DNA of 64,000 nucleotides from Novimethylophilus kurashikiensis (GCF_003112435.1 NZ_BDOQ01000010.1:1-64000), one strand, 5' to 3'; positions 28,060 to 36,439 are shown, counted from the stretch's first letter. Made by a program: numbers and translations. Notes: a model not told the origin generated them from the letters alone.

Positions 28060-28675
28060 ATGGCTAATCCAATTCCCGTTTTTATTTATTTTGCTGATTT
28101 AAGTAGAGGAGCAATCAAAGCTGGAATGTTTGCATAGCACCTGACCATCAGGGACAAGGAGCGGCAATACCACAATTGACCCTAAATTCAAGGTGCGGCA
28201 TGATTACTTCTCAAAGGATTCACGGAAAGAGGAGCAACGAGTTTTGGCTAGTTTAAGATTGATTGCTGGTACGGAAGTGACCAGGGCTGGAAAAGAGGTT
28301 TTCACTGGCTTTACCATCAAGCAAGCCGCAAAGGCTTCGGCCGGCACATCTAAGCGTGACCTGGAAGAATTAGCCCGTAAGGTGATTAACAATCATGTGG
28401 TCGATGACGCTGGAACAACGGTCAGGATGCTCCTGGACGAGCACAACAAAACGTTAGACCGCATTGGAAGCCATAAGGCTAAGCCTAATGATGCCAAGCG
28501 CCTGATGGAGATTAGCACCATTCTGAGAAGACTTGGCTTGCAGTCGGCCTTTTCCGATGAAGATGACGAGGTGGATGTCTGGTCATACGGGAATGTCTTT
28601 GACCCTAAAACGCTTATCGAGCGAATTCCTTTTCTGCACGTTTGCCAGTCAGTGCTATTCCGTCTTACCTTTTAA
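28060..28675 (+). pseudogene. Frameshifted paralogue of the 29071-29703 GIY-YIG-like gene
   Basis: An ATG at 28060 starts MANPIPVFIYFADLSRGAIKAG and stops at 28137. The homologous continuation is in another frame, open from 28145 (GTG at 28193, RHDYFSKDSRKEEQRVL...), running to 28675. Both parts align in order with the intact gene at 29071: VFIYFADLSRGAIKAG with GIIYIANPTKLNDSIKYG, and LASLRLIAGTEVTRAGKEVF with LAKLRLVAGTDYKGPGREIF. The 160-aa downstream frame might still be translated from the GTG. Confidence 0.65.
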
Positions 28676-28720
28676 GGGGTATCCGGAAAAAGCTATGGGA
28701 TATGAGAGGATTAAAGCATC

Positions 28721-28999
28721 ATGGGCTCCACTATAAACAGGATGACGGCTAGCGAATTCAACCATGATTTAGCCAAGGCAAAGCGTCTGGCAAGCGATAA
28801 CCCGGTGGTCGTGACCAACCGCGGGAAGGACGAGTACGTCCTGCTTTCTGCCGAATACTTCAGTCAGCTCATCGCCCATTATCCGAGCCAGCAGAGCTCG
28901 ATTGTGGATATGCTGCGTATGCCAGATATCAAGGACGAGATTAAGTTTAAGCCGCAGAAGATGACGATGATGGCTCGTCCTGTGGACCTTGACGACTAG
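28721..28999 (+). CDS. Phd/YefM-family antitoxin without a toxin partner
   Basis: 92 aa. MTASEFNHDLAKAKRLASDNPVVVTNRGKDEYVLLS is the classic Phd/YefM DNA-binding fold, and the tail (MLRMPDIKDEIKFKP, RPVDL) resembles antitoxins paired with PIN (VapC-like) toxins. No toxin reading frame follows: a promoter at 29012 and the GIY-YIG-like gene come next. It may protect against a host toxin or act as a plain repressor. Confidence 0.8.
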   Translation: MGSTINRMTASEFNHDLAKAKRLASDNPVVVTNRGKDEYVLLSAEYFSQLIAHYPSQQSSIVDMLRMPDIKDEIKFKPQKMTMMARPVDLDD

Positions 29000-29011
29000 C
29001 GAAACGCATAG

Positions 29012-29040
29012 TAGACAAAATATGTAATTAATGGTATATT
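29012..29040 (+). promoter_or_regulatory. Sigma70 promoter, second copy of the duplicated module
   Basis: TAGACA, 17 bases, TATATT; matches 11712-11740. Confidence 0.6.
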
Positions 29041-29070
29041 AATGGCTGTCGTGTGCCATTCTCAGCCATT

Positions 29071-29703
29071 ATGCCAGCCTCATCTAAGCAGACCAATCGT
29101 CCCAAAAAAGTTCCAGGAATTATCTATATTGCGAATCCAACCAAATTGAATGATTCAATCAAGTATGGAAAGGCAAAAGAGTCGGTTGGCGTCATTGGAA
29201 AACAAAAATCCTACATGACAACAAACAAGGATTTTGCTATAAAGATGGCATGGAATGTCGATGACATTCATTCTGCTGAGAGGGAAGGGTTGGCAAAATT
29301 GCGATTGGTTGCTGGGACTGATTATAAGGGGCCCGGTAGAGAGATTTTTCCATTTTCCGTGTCAGAAGCGGCAAGGATATGTGCACCTACAACCTTGAAA
29401 AAACAGTTGTCTGAGGCGCGTGAGCTTATTCTTAAAAAGGTCGTTCTTCCTTGTGGCATGACTGCCCATGCAGCCCTACTCTGGATGCGGGCGCATATGG
29501 ATGACGCCAAAGTACAAGACCGCTGGATTGCGCTTGTGGTCGAGTTGGATTCCTTCGGAATCTCGTTCCTGCCACCTTGGGAATCCGCTACAGTCGTGGG
29601 GGTCCTTGAAGACCCGAAATCTCTTTTTCGAAAACTCCCTAATTTTGAAGTTTATATTGGCGTGCTTGAACCCGGAACGGACTTGTATCTGACGTCCACG
29701 TAA
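29071..29703 (+). CDS. GIY-YIG-like (T5orf172-type) protein
   Basis: 210 aa from ATG 29071; a GTG at 29053 is possible, and neither has a clear ribosome site, so the short leader mRNA may be used. KVPGIIYIANP ... SIKYGKA fits the two strands of a GIY-YIG domain, and KMAWNVDDIHSAEREGLAKL ... GPGREIFPFSVSEA fits the conserved Glu and REIF elements of the T5orf172/MUG113 branch. The usual Arg after YIG is not evident, so nuclease activity is doubtful. A broken paralogue sits at 28060-28675. Confidence 0.5.
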   Translation: MPASSKQTNRPKKVPGIIYIANPTKLNDSIKYGKAKESVGVIGKQKSYMTTNKDFAIKMAWNVDDIHSAEREGLAKLRLVAGTDYKGPGREIFPFSVSEAARICAPTTLKKQLSEARELILKKVVLPCGMTAHAALLWMRAHMDDAKVQDRWIALVVELDSFGISFLPPWESATVVGVLEDPKSLFRKLPNFEVYIGVLEPGTDLYLTST

Positions 29704-29725
29704 ATTGCTAAAACCTGAAATAAAA

Positions 29726-29760
29726 ACATCGGCTTAAGAAAAGCCGATGTGAGAGTTTTT
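29726..29760. terminator. Bidirectional terminator
   Basis: ACATCGGCTT / AAGCCGATGT stem, with TTTTTT on the plus side and TTTTTATTT on the minus side. Confidence 0.75.
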
Positions 29761-30833
29761 TACTTAAGCTTACCCTTTATTGCCAGAACTTTAGCTGTCT
29801 TTGTGCTTCCCGTAACTTTCGGCGGAGCTGTCTTAGAGCTTGCAGAAATTGTCGTCGGAGCAGCCAAAGACTTCATTATTTCGACATTCACCCAATCCAT
29901 CAGAACAGGAACCATTACCTCAGCATACTTATTGTACTGAGAGTCAAGGCTTCCCAAACGATGTTTTGCTTTGAAGTTTGCCTTATAGTCTGGGTGTGCT
30001 TGTTCAATGAGCAATTTAGTCAGCTTTGACGGGGTTCCTGATGCCTTCCCCTTCACCGCCTGAATAATTGCAGCTTCCATATTGATGAAAAATGCATTGA
30101 TTGCACTTACAGGAAAGCCCTCATTGGCCATTGCAACAAAGGAACGGAACACAGCTAAGGCCACCCCTGGATTGAAGTAGTTTTGAACACTGTTGCGCTC
30201 TTCTGCAACCGCATACAACGCATCAACCAGTTTATGAGCAGTCAGGTTACTCTTCACAACCTTCGTTAACGTAGAAGTTGGCTTCTTGTGGTCGCCAACC
30301 ACATCGTCTCGCTTGAAAAACGACGTAGCATTTCGGCCATTACGATAGGCGTTGGAAATAAATCCTTTGCCATACGCGGCCTTCAAAGCTGCTCGAATCC
30401 AATCGAAGTTCTGTTTTGCCGATTTCTTGCTGTCGATTGCGGATAAGATGGCATGAATCAGCTTTGCCTGCTCTTCCAGACTCAGGTCAGCATCCACGTA
30501 GTGATTGATTAAGGTAATTCCCTTGAATGGGCACTTACGTGCAGCCATCCAAACACTCATACGATGAAATCCATCGGCCAGCTTATTCTCGAGAACCTCA
30601 AGTTTCTTGCCGCGCTTCCTTACGATTTTGATGCAATGCATCACCTTTTGGGGACCGATTGGGTCTGTGAGGCTATCGAAGACATGCTTAACCTTAGAAC
30701 GAACCTTCAAACGTTCTTCCTGGTCTCGCTGGCCCTCAATGCTTGCTTCTTTTTCTTCCAGCACCTGGGCGCCGTACTCCTCAATCATTTCAGCAAAAGG
30801 CTTATTGGCAACAACGTCAGACTCGATATACAT
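29760..30833 (-). CDS. ParB/sulfiredoxin-fold-like protein (DGFHR motif)
   Basis: 357 aa from ATG 30833 with GAGAGG upstream. VLENKLADGFHRMSVWMAA resembles the DGxHR motif of ParB N-terminal (CTPase) domains and relatives. A further helical region and an Ala/Thr/Lys-rich tail follow. No ParA is adjacent, and DNA partition is not shown. It precedes, in the opposite order of transcription, the AbrB-repeat and alpha-CTD-like genes. Confidence 0.55.
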   Translation of the reverse strand: MYIESDVVANKPFAEMIEEYGAQVLEEKEASIEGQRDQEERLKVRSKVKHVFDSLTDPIGPQKVMHCIKIVRKRGKKLEVLENKLADGFHRMSVWMAARKCPFKGITLINHYVDADLSLEEQAKLIHAILSAIDSKKSAKQNFDWIRAALKAAYGKGFISNAYRNGRNATSFFKRDDVVGDHKKPTSTLTKVVKSNLTAHKLVDALYAVAEERNSVQNYFNPGVALAVFRSFVAMANEGFPVSAINAFFINMEAAIIQAVKGKASGTPSKLTKLLIEQAHPDYKANFKAKHRLGSLDSQYNKYAEVMVPVLMDWVNVEIMKSLAAPTTISASSKTAPPKVTGSTKTAKVLAIKGKLK

Positions 30834-30954
30834 GATTTTTCCTCTCAGGGGGCTTGTCGCCCCCAATTAACAATTGATGGGCGGCAGAGCCGCAAATAAG
30901 TTTCACGAATCTGTATAGCTCAGGCTGTGAGACTAGGAAAAATCGAATGGGTGG

Positions 30955-30992
30955 AAAAACAAAAGCCCGGCAGCTTACGCTACCAGGCTTTT
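30955..30992 (-). terminator. Rho-independent terminator for the 31047-33105 operon
   Basis: Fourteen-base stem with two mismatches (AAAAGCCtGGtAGC on the minus strand), then GTTTTTCC. Two smaller GGCTA-type hairpins precede it. Confidence 0.65.
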
Positions 30993-31046
30993 AATTTATT
31001 AGCCTTAAAAGGCTAAATTCTTAGCAGTTTTTTCAGCCTTATAGGC

Positions 31047-32453
31047 TTAAGCGGCCTTGGCCATCTGCGGCCGGATACTGATGCTACCGCTACGTGGAAC
31101 CAGTGTTAGCTTGTTGGTGGACAAATGGATGCACAGGTCACGCGGCAGCGCCACTACCGGGTCGTTAGCTGCTTTACCCACTGTCCAGTTCGAGTCCTCA
31201 GCCGGGGTCAGTGAGATAAGGTCATTTCGGACCGTCACCTTGAATTGCTTACCCGGCGTAAAGCCAGCTGCATGCAATACTTTTGCCGGAATTGTCAGCG
31301 TCTTGGCACTATTGCCCAAGGTGATGTCGACCGGAGAATAATCACGAGGCACATGGACCTTGATAAGCGGGATTTCGTTCTCAACTTCAGCCGGCAGCAA
31401 ATATAGAGCGCCTTCAACAGCAATCACCTGGATGGAATTTTGAGCTTGAATCCATGTGAGCTGTCGTTCACCAACACGGTATGTAGGGTAGAGCCTGACA
31501 TTATCTTCCCCGTCCCTTCGAGAATAGCGTATCTTCTGCTCATGTTCGCCTTGCTTAGCCCGAGAAATTTTAATGGCGCCGCAAGCCATACGCTCTGAAT
31601 ACAAGCATTCTTCAGCTTCAAAGCCAGCTGCGCGCAAAGGAATATGACCGATGTCCGCGTAACGGATATGCCCGCGCTGCTTACAGACAGTGGCCAGATG
31701 CTTGCCTATAACCTTTTCATGACTCAAGTCAGGCATTGCTACCTTAAGCAACTTCTCAGGCTCCGCACCCACGTTGGAGGCCTGCAGGACCCAACCCAAG
31801 TTTGGTACCGACAGGACATGCATGGACATGCAATGTTTACCCTTATCCAGCAGCTCCAAGGGTAAGCGGACCACTTTACCGTCCCACAGATTAAGTGGAA
31901 CACCGGCACCCGGGTTTTTCGACAGGACGATACGCTGAATCTGCGTATTAGGCTGGCTCGCGTAGGCACCGTAAAGAAGCGTTCCCGGCTCAACGCCTGC
32001 CAACGAAACACTCTCCTCAGGAATCACGATGCCAGCGCCAGTAATAGGTGCCACATGGCTAAATTTAGAGTTGGACAACACCCGGCTATACATCGAGCGG
32101 GGCAATTCGGGGATTGCGTCCAGGTCCCATCCTACAGGGAGCTTATCCCGGCTAGTAAACAGGATACCTGTACTTGTGCCGACCATCACACCGTCTTGCA
32201 CAAACCCTTCCAGCCACTCCACTTCCAGCACCTTAAAGGTAACTTCAAGGCTCGCACGGCAACGGGGCAGGAAACGCTGTTCCGTTGCGTCCTTGTCCGC
32301 ATGAATGAATAAGCCGTTTTTGTGCTTAACGACCTTGTATGCAGCACGCTCTCGGATGCCTGGTACCAGGCACTCAAAGATGTGGTTGATTGACGACTCG
32401 ATGCCGAAGCGTTCGCGATAAATCAGGGGGATTCCGATATCAAGCTTAGCCAC
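31047..32453 (-). CDS. Protein with repeated SpoVT/AbrB-like segments
   Basis: 468 aa. At least three segments follow the swapped-hairpin pattern of AbrB-type DNA-binding domains: GIVIPEESVSLAGVEPG, HIPLRAAGFEAEE and LTIPAKVLHAAGFTPGKQF followed by a beta hairpin (VTVRNDLISLTP); VALPRDLCIHLSTNKLTLV may be a fourth. Normal AbrB proteins are single small domains, so a chain of several could wrap or bridge DNA. It overlaps the 219-aa gene by 8 bases. DNA binding is inferred. Confidence 0.5.
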   Translation of the reverse strand: MAKLDIGIPLIYRERFGIESSINHIFECLVPGIRERAAYKVVKHKNGLFIHADKDATEQRFLPRCRASLEVTFKVLEVEWLEGFVQDGVMVGTSTGILFTSRDKLPVGWDLDAIPELPRSMYSRVLSNSKFSHVAPITGAGIVIPEESVSLAGVEPGTLLYGAYASQPNTQIQRIVLSKNPGAGVPLNLWDGKVVRLPLELLDKGKHCMSMHVLSVPNLGWVLQASNVGAEPEKLLKVAMPDLSHEKVIGKHLATVCKQRGHIRYADIGHIPLRAAGFEAEECLYSERMACGAIKISRAKQGEHEQKIRYSRRDGEDNVRLYPTYRVGERQLTWIQAQNSIQVIAVEGALYLLPAEVENEIPLIKVHVPRDYSPVDITLGNSAKTLTIPAKVLHAAGFTPGKQFKVTVRNDLISLTPAEDSNWTVGKAANDPVVALPRDLCIHLSTNKLTLVPRSGSISIRPQMAKAA

Positions 32454-33105
32454 GAACCACTCCTTGCGTCTTCGCCCAGCTCATCAAATCAGAAAACAAC
32501 TTTTCACCAACACCACGGGTCTTGGCTTGCCAATCCTTGTCGAGCGAGCGAAGTTGCTTGGTTGTACGAATCCCTTGGGAAGCGAGGACACGTAGGATAC
32601 GAGAAGGCAGGGCATTAAAGCCGGACACCTTAGCCAACAGGAGGGCACGGTTACGCTTGGGCTCAGGCACAACAATTTCCGGGACTGCCGCCGTTACCGG
32701 CTTCACTGGTACAGGCATTTTGCCAGTCGCTACTGGCTTAACAGCCACGGGCGATTTCACCACAGGAGGCTTCGCCTTTGCAGCCTTCTTAGGCTGAGCC
32801 GCTTGCTTTACTGCAACCTTAGGCTTCACTTCGAGGTTCGACTTGGCAGGTGCAGCAGCCTTCTTAGCAGTTGTTTGCACCTTGGCCGCCGGTTTGATTT
32901 CAGCCTTCTTTTTACTGGACTTTGCCTTTTTGGCAGCCACACGATTCTTGAGCTTTTGCTCATCAGCACTCACGGACTTTTCGTTTTCGCGTAATGCAAT
33001 TGCAATGTGTTTAGCTTCACGCAAAGGCAAAGTAACTTGCTTCGTAGCAGGGTTGGCGGCCAATGCTTTCGCAATACGCAGCCGCAGGATGTTAGATGCG
33101 GACAT
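32446..33105 (-). CDS. Lys/Ala/Pro-rich protein ending in an RNA polymerase alpha-CTD-like domain
   Basis: 219 aa. Residues about 50-140 are a low-complexity basic linker like histone H1-type bacterial proteins (AAKKAKSSKKKAEIKPAAK, QAAQPKKAAKAKPPVVK). Residues 165-212 (LPSRILRVLASQGIRTTKQL, then TRGVGEKLFSDLMSW) follow the helical alpha-CTD consensus, where GI-T-x-x-L and the R-x-x-G-x-K-x-L end form the DNA-contacting HhH. It may bind UP-element-like DNA or compete with RNA polymerase alpha. Promoter at 33139-33167. Confidence 0.6.
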   Translation of the reverse strand: MSASNILRLRIAKALAANPATKQVTLPLREAKHIAIALRENEKSVSADEQKLKNRVAAKKAKSSKKKAEIKPAAKVQTTAKKAAAPAKSNLEVKPKVAVKQAAQPKKAAKAKPPVVKSPVAVKPVATGKMPVPVKPVTAAVPEIVVPEPKRNRALLLAKVSGFNALPSRILRVLASQGIRTTKQLRSLDKDWQAKTRGVGEKLFSDLMSWAKTQGVVRG

Positions 33106-33138
33106 AGGTTTCCTCAGTGACGTTGTTAAGTGTTTTCA

Positions 33139-33167
33139 ATTATTGCATAGAAAGCATAAAACGTCAA
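33139..33167 (-). promoter_or_regulatory. Sigma70-like promoter for 31047-33105
   Basis: Minus strand TTGACG, 17 bases, AATAAT. Confidence 0.5.
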
Positions 33168-33183
33168 GTAAATGAGGAGGCTT

Positions 33184-33720
33184 TTAGTGAGGCTGCCTGA
33201 TTCTGTATTCTTCACACGCCAAGACGGGAAACACACTCAGCCGCCACATAATTTCAGGCGACAAGAAAAAAATTTGGTAAATAGATTCTGTTAGCTCAGC
33301 GCAGATTGCGTCTAATTGTTTTCCAGGGACAGCTTTATAGGCAGCCCTAAATACTGCATCGACATCGCCGGCAATGATTTCTGCAGTCAACCAATAAGCT
33401 TCAGACGCCAATTCAAAATCTGTACGTTTTGTCTTCTTGGGTGGCCAGCTTTTAGCGGTGAATATTCTCTGTAAAACTTGGATGATGATTTCTGGTTTTT
33501 TTGATTTTGTGCTGAGCAGGGCGACCTGCTCTGTGACCGAGGCCTTGAGTTTGGCCACTAAATCATCTAATTTCTCGTACCGTATCGGCAGATGGGGGAG
33601 ATAGCTATCCAATATCAGCGGCATTAGGTATTCAACCGCTTCTCTGCGACGGGTCGCAATTGGCCTGAAAGAGCCTTTTGGCTCCATCCAGTCGAAGTAA
33701 TCAATCAAGCGAGTATCCAT
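33184..33720 (-). CDS. Hypothetical protein
   Basis: 178 aa, ATG at 33720 with GGAG upstream. Helical, no membrane segment or signal peptide, no family recognised. Confidence 0.6.
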   Translation of the reverse strand: MDTRLIDYFDWMEPKGSFRPIATRRREAVEYLMPLILDSYLPHLPIRYEKLDDLVAKLKASVTEQVALLSTKSKKPEIIIQVLQRIFTAKSWPPKKTKRTDFELASEAYWLTAEIIAGDVDAVFRAAYKAVPGKQLDAICAELTESIYQIFFLSPEIMWRLSVFPVLACEEYRIRQPH

Positions 33721-33786
33721 GACGGACTCCTTCTTAATTCATTACTTCATACTGTACGCCTAATTTTTGTCTTGTTGATTCTTTTT

Positions 33787-34638
33787 TTAGGACAGTAAAG
33801 ACTGCACCTTGGCCAGATAGCCGGGAACCGCTTCGATGATGTTAAAGGCTTCCGGATTCAGGAACGGATGCAGGCTATGCGTCGCTACAACGAGTTGCCG
33901 CGTCGAGCAGTCGGCCTGTTGAATAGCCCGCCATAGTTCGAGCTCAGTAAGCGCATCCAAGGATTGCTCTGGTTCATCCAGGATAATCATTGGGAGGCCA
34001 GCGCCCTTGTAGGCGGCCTTACGAGCCTTCAGGATTTCACTGCGGTATTCGTACTGCCCTACCCAATTTTTACCTGAAAGCTCGCGCGGGGCTTCGCCAC
34101 CGGACCAGTTGATGTACTGGTACTCGAAGTCACCCGATGGGGCCTGCAGGGCAGCTCTCACTCGGTTCAGGAGCGCATTACATCCTTGGCCGGACGATTT
34201 CCTTTCAACCGCATCTGCGTAGGCGCGAGCTTCGTCCATATAGCCGACCATCATGGCCGTGACGATGCAGCTTTCATTTCCAGCCAGGTGCTGCGGGCGA
34301 TAGAAGACCGCCGGCGCATTATCCGTCTCGAACTCCGCGCCCGGCAGAAACACCGCATCATCTCGCCATGTCCGCTCACTCCAGAGCATGTCCGCTTCAC
34401 GACCGGTTCGTGTGAAATTGTCATCAAGCGAAGTGACGCCACTGAAATAGGTCAGGGTTTGATAGGCCAGCAGCGTCAAAAAGGCAGTCTTGCCTGAGCC
34501 ATTAGGCCCAACTATGACGTTAGGCTTTTCCAGTGACAGGGTCAGTTTGTTCTTGCGCGCCTGCGTCGCCCATAAGGACGTGCCCTTGAGATAGGGAACA
34601 GCCGCAAAGTCAGCGGTGAGCTTAATGGAGTTAATCAT
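33787..34638 (-). CDS. AAA/ABC-type ATPase ending the NADAR operon
   Basis: 283 aa from ATG 34638, two bases after the upstream stop. Walker A GPNGSGKT (K50), an SGGE signature-like segment (YINWSGGEAPREL), Walker B MIILDEPEQSLD and the switch His in VVATHSLHPFL. This is the RecF/OLD-like soluble ABC ATPase type (AAA_21/23) that recurs in bacterial defence systems as the sensing or driving subunit. No effector domain is fused. Its operon partners are NADAR, an 88-aa protein and three membrane proteins. Confidence 0.8.
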   Translation of the reverse strand: MINSIKLTADFAAVPYLKGTSLWATQARKNKLTLSLEKPNVIVGPNGSGKTAFLTLLAYQTLTYFSGVTSLDDNFTRTGREADMLWSERTWRDDAVFLPGAEFETDNAPAVFYRPQHLAGNESCIVTAMMVGYMDEARAYADAVERKSSGQGCNALLNRVRAALQAPSGDFEYQYINWSGGEAPRELSGKNWVGQYEYRSEILKARKAAYKGAGLPMIILDEPEQSLDALTELELWRAIQQADCSTRQLVVATHSLHPFLNPEAFNIIEAVPGYLAKVQSLLS

Positions 34639-34640
34639 GG

Positions 34641-34856
34641 TCAGTGAAAGGTCACCGTGAAGGGTGCGTGTGATGCCCATGCGAAGGCGAATCCGGCGAA
34701 TACCACACAAGCTAGCAGATAGGAGCCTCGCTTCACCCATGAATTAGGGACACCTCCAATATTGTAGACGCCCAAGCAATTCACCCCAAGCACACCCAGC
34801 ACTGCGCCAACACAGAGCAGGATGAGTCCGAGTACAGCCCACCCCAAAATAGCCAT
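34641..34856 (-). CDS. Small two-helix membrane protein
   Basis: 71 aa, helices about 3-30 and 45-63. Starts 2 bases after the previous stop. Third of three consecutive mini membrane proteins. Confidence 0.65.
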   Translation of the reverse strand: MAILGWAVLGLILLCVGAVLGVLGVNCLGVYNIGGVPNSWVKRGSYLLACVVFAGFAFAWASHAPFTVTFH

Positions 34857-34858
34857 GG

Positions 34859-35044
34859 CTACGCCACCCCCTTAAGTAAAGGCATTGAGTGCCCCAACAC
34901 CAGCACGAAGTAGCACATCACAGGGATTGCCCCGCAAAACACGAAATACTTAAGCCGGCTCTTCAAGCTGTACTCGATATATCCCAGCATCATGATGGCA
35001 GCTATCAGGCCTAAACAGCTCAAACACCAGAGCGCGTGACTCAT
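34859..35044 (-). CDS. Small two-helix membrane protein
   Basis: 61 aa, helices about 5-24 and 33-52. Overall operon spacing is 9 and 2 bases to its neighbours. Confidence 0.65.
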   Translation of the reverse strand: MSHALWCLSCLGLIAAIMMLGYIEYSLKSRLKYFVFCGAIPVMCYFVLVLGHSMPLLKGVA

Positions 35045-35053
35045 CAGACGCTC

Positions 35054-35248
35054 CTAGTGGACGCTTGTCGGGCCCGGATAGGCATTCGCCCACAACCACC
35101 AGGCATACATGATGGCGGCGACAATGGCCAAGGCGACGGCGCGCTGCCAGGGCTTGTACGTGCCGAAATTATTGATAATCCGCACACAGGCCGCGAGCGT
35201 TACCGTGATGAGCACAAAGGCAGACATGTACCAGGTGAAAAGCGACAT
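35054..35248 (-). CDS. Small two-helix membrane protein
   Basis: 64 aa, helices about 5-24 and 35-53, AAGGAG before the ATG at 35248. First of three mini membrane proteins in the NADAR operon. Confidence 0.65.
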   Translation of the reverse strand: MSLFTWYMSAFVLITVTLAACVRIINNFGTYKPWQRAVALAIVAAIMYAWWLWANAYPGPTSVH

Positions 35249-35272
35249 TCTTGTTCTCCTTGAGTGGATTGC

Positions 35273-35539
35273 TTATTTAGGTTGATATTTCTGTGCCCAG
35301 GCGGATACTGAACCACCAAATGCGGTCACAACTTCTTCTGCTCGGGTACCGCTGAAGTCGACATGCATCTCGACCATCCAACTGACGGCAGACTGCGCAA
35401 TCATGATTTGGCGTTCGAACTCATATTTCAAACGGGTCTTCTTCATTGCCATCGATGCGACCGTGGCGAGATTGCAATCTGTTAGGTAGGCGAGCGCCTG
35501 TTCGGCCGTCCGGACTGCGGATTTCGAGGTAACACTCAT
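35273..35539 (-). CDS. Small soluble protein downstream of NADAR
   Basis: 88 aa from ATG 35539 (GGGAG upstream), 10 bases after the NADAR stop. Helical, no family recognised. Confidence 0.65.
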   Translation of the reverse strand: MSVTSKSAVRTAEQALAYLTDCNLATVASMAMKKTRLKYEFERQIMIAQSAVSWMVEMHVDFSGTRAEEVVTAFGGSVSAWAQKYQPK

Positions 35540-35549
35540 CAAGGCTCCC

Positions 35550-36302
35550 TTAATTCGATTGTTGTGAGCCAATCAGCTCGAGCGTCGAACCACCATTTGC
35601 ACGCGGCAGCTCGCGGCGGGCATGCTCACGGAACAAGCGAAGCTGACGAATCACATCATCGATATCGGTTACCAGATAATCCTTAGAGCCATCTGCAAGG
35701 GCGGTTTCCCAATTTTGCAGGAGCACCTTTGCTGCGGCCTCTGCGGCATAGCCAGCCAGGTCCGCTGTAAACCCATCCTCCACTCCCGGCGAAGCAAGCT
35801 TGCTTAACCGTGCAATGGGCGCGGCTTGCAGCCGGGCACGAACCAGCATCAACGCTTCCCCAAGCAGGTTTAACCCATGCCAGTTAGCCGGGTCTTCAAC
35901 ACGCGGGTCGTTTTCATCAAGCCCAACACCCCAAATGGTGTCTACCGGGCTTGCCTCGACGATTTCCCGACTACCCGTAGCCAGTAGCTCAGCTTTCATG
36001 GCTGAATTCTGAGTAAACTTGAGAAAGTTTCCTTCGGTGACAATTTCAAGCCGCTTAGCCGCCCATACCGCATCGTCGTAGCCCTTAACTTCACGACCAA
36101 GTTGCTTCATATCCATCGGGTGAACCTTGCGAAGGATTTTTGCAGCCGTCTCGGTATCCCCAAACAGCATGGCCTTATGCCACATCATGTGCTGCTCGGT
36201 GTTAATGAAGCGGACACCATTTTCATAGAACACCGCGGGATGCCAGTTCGAAAAGACATCCTCAGTGCGCCAAAAAAGCACCATGGTTTCGGTAATACGC
36301 AT
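35550..36302 (-). CDS. NADAR family ADP-ribose-processing N-glycosidase (YbiA-like)
   Basis: 250 aa. Residues 1-160 have the whole family pattern: VLFWRTEDVFSNWHP, VRFINTEQHMMWHKAMLFGD, GREVKGYDDAVWAAKR, ILRKVHP, LKFTQN, LATGSREIVEASPVDTIWG and WHGLNLLGEALMLVR. NADAR enzymes cut N-glycosidic bonds of ADP-ribosylated or related nucleosides; some are antitoxins that remove ADP-ribose from guanine in DNA. The C-terminal 80 residues are an extra helical part. Promoter TTGCAT-17-TATACT with the shared NAD-regulon motif. First gene of a six-gene operon. No DarT toxin is seen. Confidence 0.88.
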   Translation of the reverse strand: MRITETMVLFWRTEDVFSNWHPAVFYENGVRFINTEQHMMWHKAMLFGDTETAAKILRKVHPMDMKQLGREVKGYDDAVWAAKRLEIVTEGNFLKFTQNSAMKAELLATGSREIVEASPVDTIWGVGLDENDPRVEDPANWHGLNLLGEALMLVRARLQAAPIARLSKLASPGVEDGFTADLAGYAAEAAAKVLLQNWETALADGSKDYLVTDIDDVIRQLRLFREHARRELPRANGGSTLELIGSQQSN

Positions 36303-36358
36303 GCTGATTCCTGATTTTAAGTTTTATTGGGTTGGCTAAGCTGCCACTGATGAAAAAC

Positions 36359-36387
36359 AGTATATCACATATAGTGTAAAAATGCAA
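36359..36387 (-). promoter_or_regulatory. Sigma70 promoter for the NADAR operon
   Basis: Minus strand TTGCAT, 17 bases, TATACT. Confidence 0.7.
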
Positions 36388-36388
36388 C
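36370..36388. promoter_or_regulatory. Candidate NAD-regulon operator
   Basis: TATAGTGTAAAAATGCAAC lies in the spacer and -35 of the NADAR promoter; 15 of 19 bases equal the prs site at 40125-40143. Likely bound by the NrtR-type protein; inferred only. Confidence 0.45.
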
Positions 36389-36439
36389 TATTGTTAACAA
36401 TAAAGAGGGCTATGACCTAGCCCTCTGAGATGTGAACTA

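Noticed and set aside
32446-33105. Simple histone H1-like protein
   Set aside because: The basic linker fits, but the last 50 residues form an ordered alpha-CTD-like domain that H1-like proteins lack.
29760-33105. Complete plasmid partition locus
   Set aside because: No ParA-type ATPase and no centromere-like repeat array was seen.
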